This document shows, one piece after another, positions 6,941 through 9,068 of a stretch of 9,068 nt of DNA. The notes under the pieces were generated by a model. The model was given only the letters and a program-made list of their open reading frames with translations. It was not told where the DNA came from and did not search any database. The DNA is taken from NCBI GenBank assembly GCA_964598065.1, contig CAZRAW010000091.1, forward strand, positions 1 to 9,068. Reading direction: 5' to 3'. Origin of the DNA: Sulfidibacterium sp964598065 (GTDB lineage Bacteria; Bacteroidota; Bacteroidia; Bacteroidales; F082). The translations under genes were made by a program, and so were the position numbers. Numbering within the stretch: the stretch's first letter is position 1; each line of letters opens with the position of its first letter.

Positions 6941-6960
6941 ACCAACTATTTTGTCCATTA
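6941..6960. repeat. Right terminal inverted repeat of the insertion sequence
   Basis: ACCAACTATTTTGTCCATTA is the inverted partner of 5911-5930. It lies about 50 bp outside the transposase start and 76 bp before the next intact gene. Confidence 0.75.
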
Positions 6961-7003
6961 AGCCCAATTTTCAACATCTTAACGGCAATTAAATATTTCT
7001 ACC

Positions 7004-7011
7004 TATCTTTA
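7004..7011 (+). promoter_or_regulatory. Possible -7 box of the small RHH-like gene
   Basis: TATCTTTA matches the Bacteroidetes -7 consensus TAnnTTTG in five of its six defined bases. It would start a transcript with a leader of roughly 20 nt before the ATG at 7037. No convincing TTG -33 element is seen. Confidence 0.3.
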
Positions 7012-7036
7012 GCCGGGTTAAAAAACCGAAACAGCT

Positions 7037-7288
7037 ATGGGAAAATTGCGCAGAAAAAAACATAAATTTAAAGTAGTAAGTTTCAAGCTTTCGGCAAAGC
7101 AAATGAAGTCGTTAAAGAATTATTGCCAGGCACGGAAAACCACGCCTGTCAAGCTTATCAAAAAGAGTATAAGATATTATACCGATAATTTCTCGGAAGA
7201 GGTTCCGCGAAAATATTATGCCACATCAAATCAACTCGATATATTTGACGACAATGAAGGTGATAAAACGCTGGACATGTTTGAATAA
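7037..7288 (+). CDS. Small basic protein, ribbon-helix-helix-like, with clamp-binding-like tail
   Basis: The function is not known. The first part is very basic (MGKLRRKKHKFK). Residues 11-53 fit a ribbon-helix-helix pattern: a strand (KVVSFKLS), a first helix (AKQMKSLKNYCQAR), a turn (KTTP) and a second helix (VKLIKKSIRYYTDNF). This suggests a DNA-binding dimer of the CopG/Arc kind, but without a clear family match. The C-terminus turns acidic and ends with QLDIF (66-70) and TLDMF (78-82). QLDIF fits the bacterial beta sliding-clamp binding consensus QL(S/D)LF. The 83-residue gene stands alone, just outside the insertion sequence, and converges on the secreted-protein gene with only 13 bp between stop codons. 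It is intact and not part of the IS. Coding status is likely from the folded-protein pattern; DNA binding and clamp binding are inference. Confidence 0.75.
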   Translation: MGKLRRKKHKFKVVSFKLSAKQMKSLKNYCQARKTTPVKLIKKSIRYYTDNFSEEVPRKYYATSNQLDIFDDNEGDKTLDMFE

Positions 7289-7301
7289 AAAAAACCCGGA
7301 A

Positions 7302-7736
7302 TTATTTGACCGACACTTCTAATGTGCTGACCTTTCTTCCCTGAGAAAGTTTAAATTTTACCTTTCTTCCGTTGATTTTCATTTTTTTCTCCGGTTCACC
7401 ATAACGTTTCATGTCGTAAAAGTCGCCACCGTTGTCCATATCGTAAGTTACAAGAATATTGGTGATTCTCTTCGTCCCTTTGGCACTACCTCGTTTCATT
7501 TCAAACTCCCATTTTTTCATATTGTTTTTGCTTCCTTCAATAAATGCGGATGCTTTATGGGATCTTTCTTTAATCATCTGGAAAGTCAGTCCCAAATTGG
7601 TAAGGGCATCTTTCACCGTGTAAATATCATGGCTTACAAGATCTTTGGCAATGACGAGGTCTGTTTTGTAAGTGTCCTGGGCCTTGAGTATAAATCCACT
7701 AAGCAGCAAAGTAAAAATGATTATTCCTTGTTTCAT
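7302..7736 (-). CDS. Secreted protein of unknown function
   Basis: I do not recognise this 144-residue protein. The N-terminus MKQGIIIFTLLLSGFILKAQ is a standard signal peptide: one Lys, a hydrophobic core, and a cut probably near KAQ at residues 18-20. There is no lipobox cysteine, so the mature protein of about 125 residues should be exported to the periplasm or beyond. The mature part begins with a probable helical region (about 21-62) and continues with alternating polar and hydrophobic stretches typical of beta strands (KWEFEMKRG, NILVTYDMD, KVKFKLSQG, STLEVSVK). It is rich in Lys and has no cysteine, so no disulfides. It lies downstream of apbE on the same strand, 66 bp from the apbE stop, and has its own likely promoter. 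Confidence 0.8.
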   Translation of the reverse strand: MKQGIIIFTLLLSGFILKAQDTYKTDLVIAKDLVSHDIYTVKDALTNLGLTFQMIKERSHKASAFIEGSKNNMKKWEFEMKRGSAKGTKRITNILVTYDMDNGGDFYDMKRYGEPEKKMKINGRKVKFKLSQGRKVSTLEVSVK

Positions 7737-7766
7737 AGGTTTATCTTTAGATTAATATTCTACATT

Positions 7767-7794
7767 CAAAAATAATAATTATTTCCGTCCCCAA
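7767..7794 (-). promoter_or_regulatory. Candidate promoter of the secreted-protein gene
   Basis: Read on the - strand, TATTTTTG (7774 down to 7767) is a perfect TAnnTTTG -7 box. A TTG lies 17 bp upstream (7794-7792), within the spacing accepted for Flavobacterium-type promoters. The leader would be about 25 nt. A second perfect box, TAGTTTTG (7805-7798), overlaps the apbE stop codon and is an alternative. Confidence 0.45.
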
Positions 7795-7802
7795 TACCAA
7801 AA

Positions 7803-8828
7803 CTAATTGAATTGTTCGATAATCAGCTTTTTAAAACCGGGGGTGGCGTAATTTTTAAAACTTTTATCTTTGGCTGACCAGATAAAAAATGCTTCCAAAC
7901 CGGGATGACTTTCCACAAAGGCACGCGATTTTTTATAACCCATTACCATGAAAGCGGTGGCATAAGCATCGGCCAGGGCGGTGTTTTTTGTAAGGACGGA
8001 AACGCTCAGCAGCGAATGTTGTACCGGATATCCGGTTTTGGGATCGATGGTGTGCGAATAGCGCATGCCGTTTTCCACGTAATATTTCCTGTAACTTCCG
8101 GATGTGGCTACTGACATGTTTTTGAGTGCAATGACGGCTTTCAGTATCCGGGGCGAGTCCTTGTCGGCAGCAGGTTTCTCAATACCCACACGCCAGGAGG
8201 AGCCATCGGGTTTTTGTCCTTTGCCTTTCACTTCGCCGCCAATGTCGATCAGGTAGTTGTGGATGCCGAGGCTGTCGAAAAAGCGTCCGACCACATCGTC
8301 TGAATAACCCTGAGCAATGCCATTGAAATCAATTTGCATTCCGGGGTTGGCTTTGATAACTTTTCCGTTTACCAGCTTGATTTTTTGATAACCCACCAAT
8401 GGCAAAAGACTGTCCACAAGATGTTTCCCTACTTCTTCGCGACTTTCAAAGCCAAAACCCCACACTTCCACCAGCGGGCCTACGGTCATGTCAAAAGCCC
8501 CATCGGTAGCTTTACTCACTTGTTGTGAATAGATGAAGTTGCCTATAAAATGATCGTCTAACACCACACTTGTATCATTACGGTTTACACGCGACAAAAT
8601 GGAATTGGGAAGCCACAAAGAAACTGACCGGTCAAATGCATTAAGAATGGAATCGACCTGTGGATGTAAGTCGCGGTTCAGCGAATCGTAATAGACCATA
8701 TTGTAATAAGTCCCCTGTGCTTCTCCTTTCAGGTGAAAGGGTTGAATTTCTTTTTTTTGGGAGCACGAAAAAAGAAACAGTGTGGAAATCAGGATGATAA
8801 CTATTCCGGAAAGAATATGTTTTTTCAT
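7803..8828 (-). CDS. apbE: FAD:protein FMN transferase, ApbE lipoprotein
   Basis: ApbE attaches FMN covalently to a Thr/Ser of extracytoplasmic flavoproteins such as the NqrC or RnfG subunits, using FAD and Mg2+. I chose ATG at 8828 (341 residues) over an upstream ATG at 8888 because it puts a signal peptide first: MKKHILSGIVIILISTLFLF followed by a lipobox LFSC with Cys22, hence an anchored lipoprotein. Family motifs follow in order: GEAQGTYYN (35-43), FDMTVGPLVEVWGF (112-125), DFNGIAQGY (167-175), LIDIGGEVKGKG (193-204), ATSGSYRKYY (241-250), SHTIDPKTGYPV (258-269) and ALADAYATAFMVMG (284-297) with the metal ligands Asp287 and Thr291. GIAQG replaces the commoner GIAKG. No nqr or rnf gene is in the window. 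The gene is richer in G+C than the left part of the window. Confidence 0.95.
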   Translation of the reverse strand: MKKHILSGIVIILISTLFLFSCSQKKEIQPFHLKGEAQGTYYNMVYYDSLNRDLHPQVDSILNAFDRSVSLWLPNSILSRVNRNDTSVVLDDHFIGNFIYSQQVSKATDGAFDMTVGPLVEVWGFGFESREEVGKHLVDSLLPLVGYQKIKLVNGKVIKANPGMQIDFNGIAQGYSDDVVGRFFDSLGIHNYLIDIGGEVKGKGQKPDGSSWRVGIEKPAADKDSPRILKAVIALKNMSVATSGSYRKYYVENGMRYSHTIDPKTGYPVQHSLLSVSVLTKNTALADAYATAFMVMGYKKSRAFVESHPGLEAFFIWSAKDKSFKNYATPGFKKLIIEQFN

Positions 8829-8955
8829 GGCATTAAAATAAAATCGCCTTTGCTTTAAGGCAGGACAAAATAAGTGCTTTTTTTGCAAACAAGGTAACTT
8901 TTTGCGGGAAAATAGTTGAAATTTAATTGCCGGACATTAACATCCTAAGTATAAA

Positions 8956-8973
8956 ACCTCTTGTTTGAGAGGT
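8956..8973 (-). terminator. Terminator-like hairpin for a - strand gene beyond the window
   Basis: ACCTCT (8956-8961) pairs with AGAGGT (8968-8973) around a 6-nt loop. Read on the - strand the stem is followed by TTTTAT, a short U-tract. It lies about 15 nt beyond a - strand stop codon (8989-8991) of a frame that is open to the window edge. It may end that gene and separate it from apbE. The 6-bp stem is short. Confidence 0.35.
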
Positions 8974-9068
8974 GGGTTTACCTATTGATTATACTTTTTC
9001 GGAGTAAAAAACAGGTTCTTTATAAAAGTGAGTGGGTAGAACAATAATGATTAACCTGAGAGAAGTCG

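Larger units (their letters stand above)
5911..6960 (-). mobile_element. Decayed insertion sequence, about 1.05 kb, Zn-finger-type DDE transposase
   Basis: The ends are a 20-bp terminal inverted repeat, TAATAGACAAAATGGTTGGT at 5911-5930 and ACCAACTATTTTGTCCATTA at 6941-6960, matching in 18 of 20 positions. Between them is one transposase gene on the - strand, broken by frameshifts and stops. The true boundary may be a few bases further in, at GGACAAAAT, because both flanks are TAAT/ATTA. No target-site duplication was recognised, consistent with an old insertion or later rearrangement. The residues resemble the IS256-like 'variant Zn-binding' (IS1249-like) transposases; the family name is from memory of motifs and needs a database match. 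Confidence 0.8.

Noticed and set aside
7905..8528. Open frames on the + strand opposite apbE
   Set aside because: They are antisense to conserved ApbE motifs and have no recognisable features.
5354..8636. The same TGACCGGTCAAA in the reductase gene (near 5355) and apbE (near 8625)
   Set aside because: Both copies encode an ordinary FDRS stretch in unrelated proteins and are not in intergenic DNA. Chance similarity is the simplest reading.
8989..9066. Open - strand frame running in from the right edge (26 codons including the stop)
   Set aside because: It could be the end of a gene outside the window, and a terminator-like hairpin follows it, but 25 residues are too few to call a gene.
1..9068. 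CRISPR array, tRNA or rRNA genes
   Set aside because: No regularly spaced repeats, cloverleaf-like segments or conserved rRNA stretches were seen on either strand.

Overview
The window looks like a Bacteroidetes (Bacteroidota) chromosome, plausibly Bacteroidales/Marinilabiliales. The clues are AT-rich intergenic DNA, start codons without Shine-Dalgarno sequences, several perfect TAnnTTTG -7 promoter boxes, and a Bacteroidetes-style ApbE lipoprotein. The order-level placement is inference.

Positions 1-4497 hold a PEP-dependent dihydroxyacetone (Dha) kinase operon on the + strand: dhaK (substrate-binding subunit), dhaL (nucleotide-holding subunit) and a large dhaM. DhaM here fuses EIIA, HPr and a complete Enzyme I. 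It should carry phosphate from PEP through its own histidines to the ADP bound on DhaL, and then to Dha on DhaK, without separate general PTS proteins. No regulator, glycerol dehydrogenase or transporter is visible beside it. A 148-bp gap between dhaK and dhaL contains a strong inverted repeat.

Positions 4498-6960 are a patchwork. A 169-bp palindromic, MITE-like element lies between the convergent dhaM and an aldo/keto reductase gene (- strand). A second palindromic element of about 186 bp follows. Then comes a decayed insertion sequence of about 1.05 kb with 20-bp terminal inverted repeats and a broken DDE transposase gene. A near-identical 20-bp direct repeat lies both at the 3' end of the dhaM coding sequence and across the left end of the insertion sequence, exactly 1430 bp apart, bracketing the reductase segment.

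Positions 6961-9068 look like ordinary backbone. A small basic ribbon-helix-helix-like protein with a sliding-clamp-binding-like tail (+) converges on a secreted protein of unknown function (-). Upstream of the latter is apbE (-), a lipoprotein FAD:protein FMN transferase. A terminator-like hairpin near 8960 may end a further - strand gene beyond the window. No tRNA, rRNA or CRISPR array was seen.
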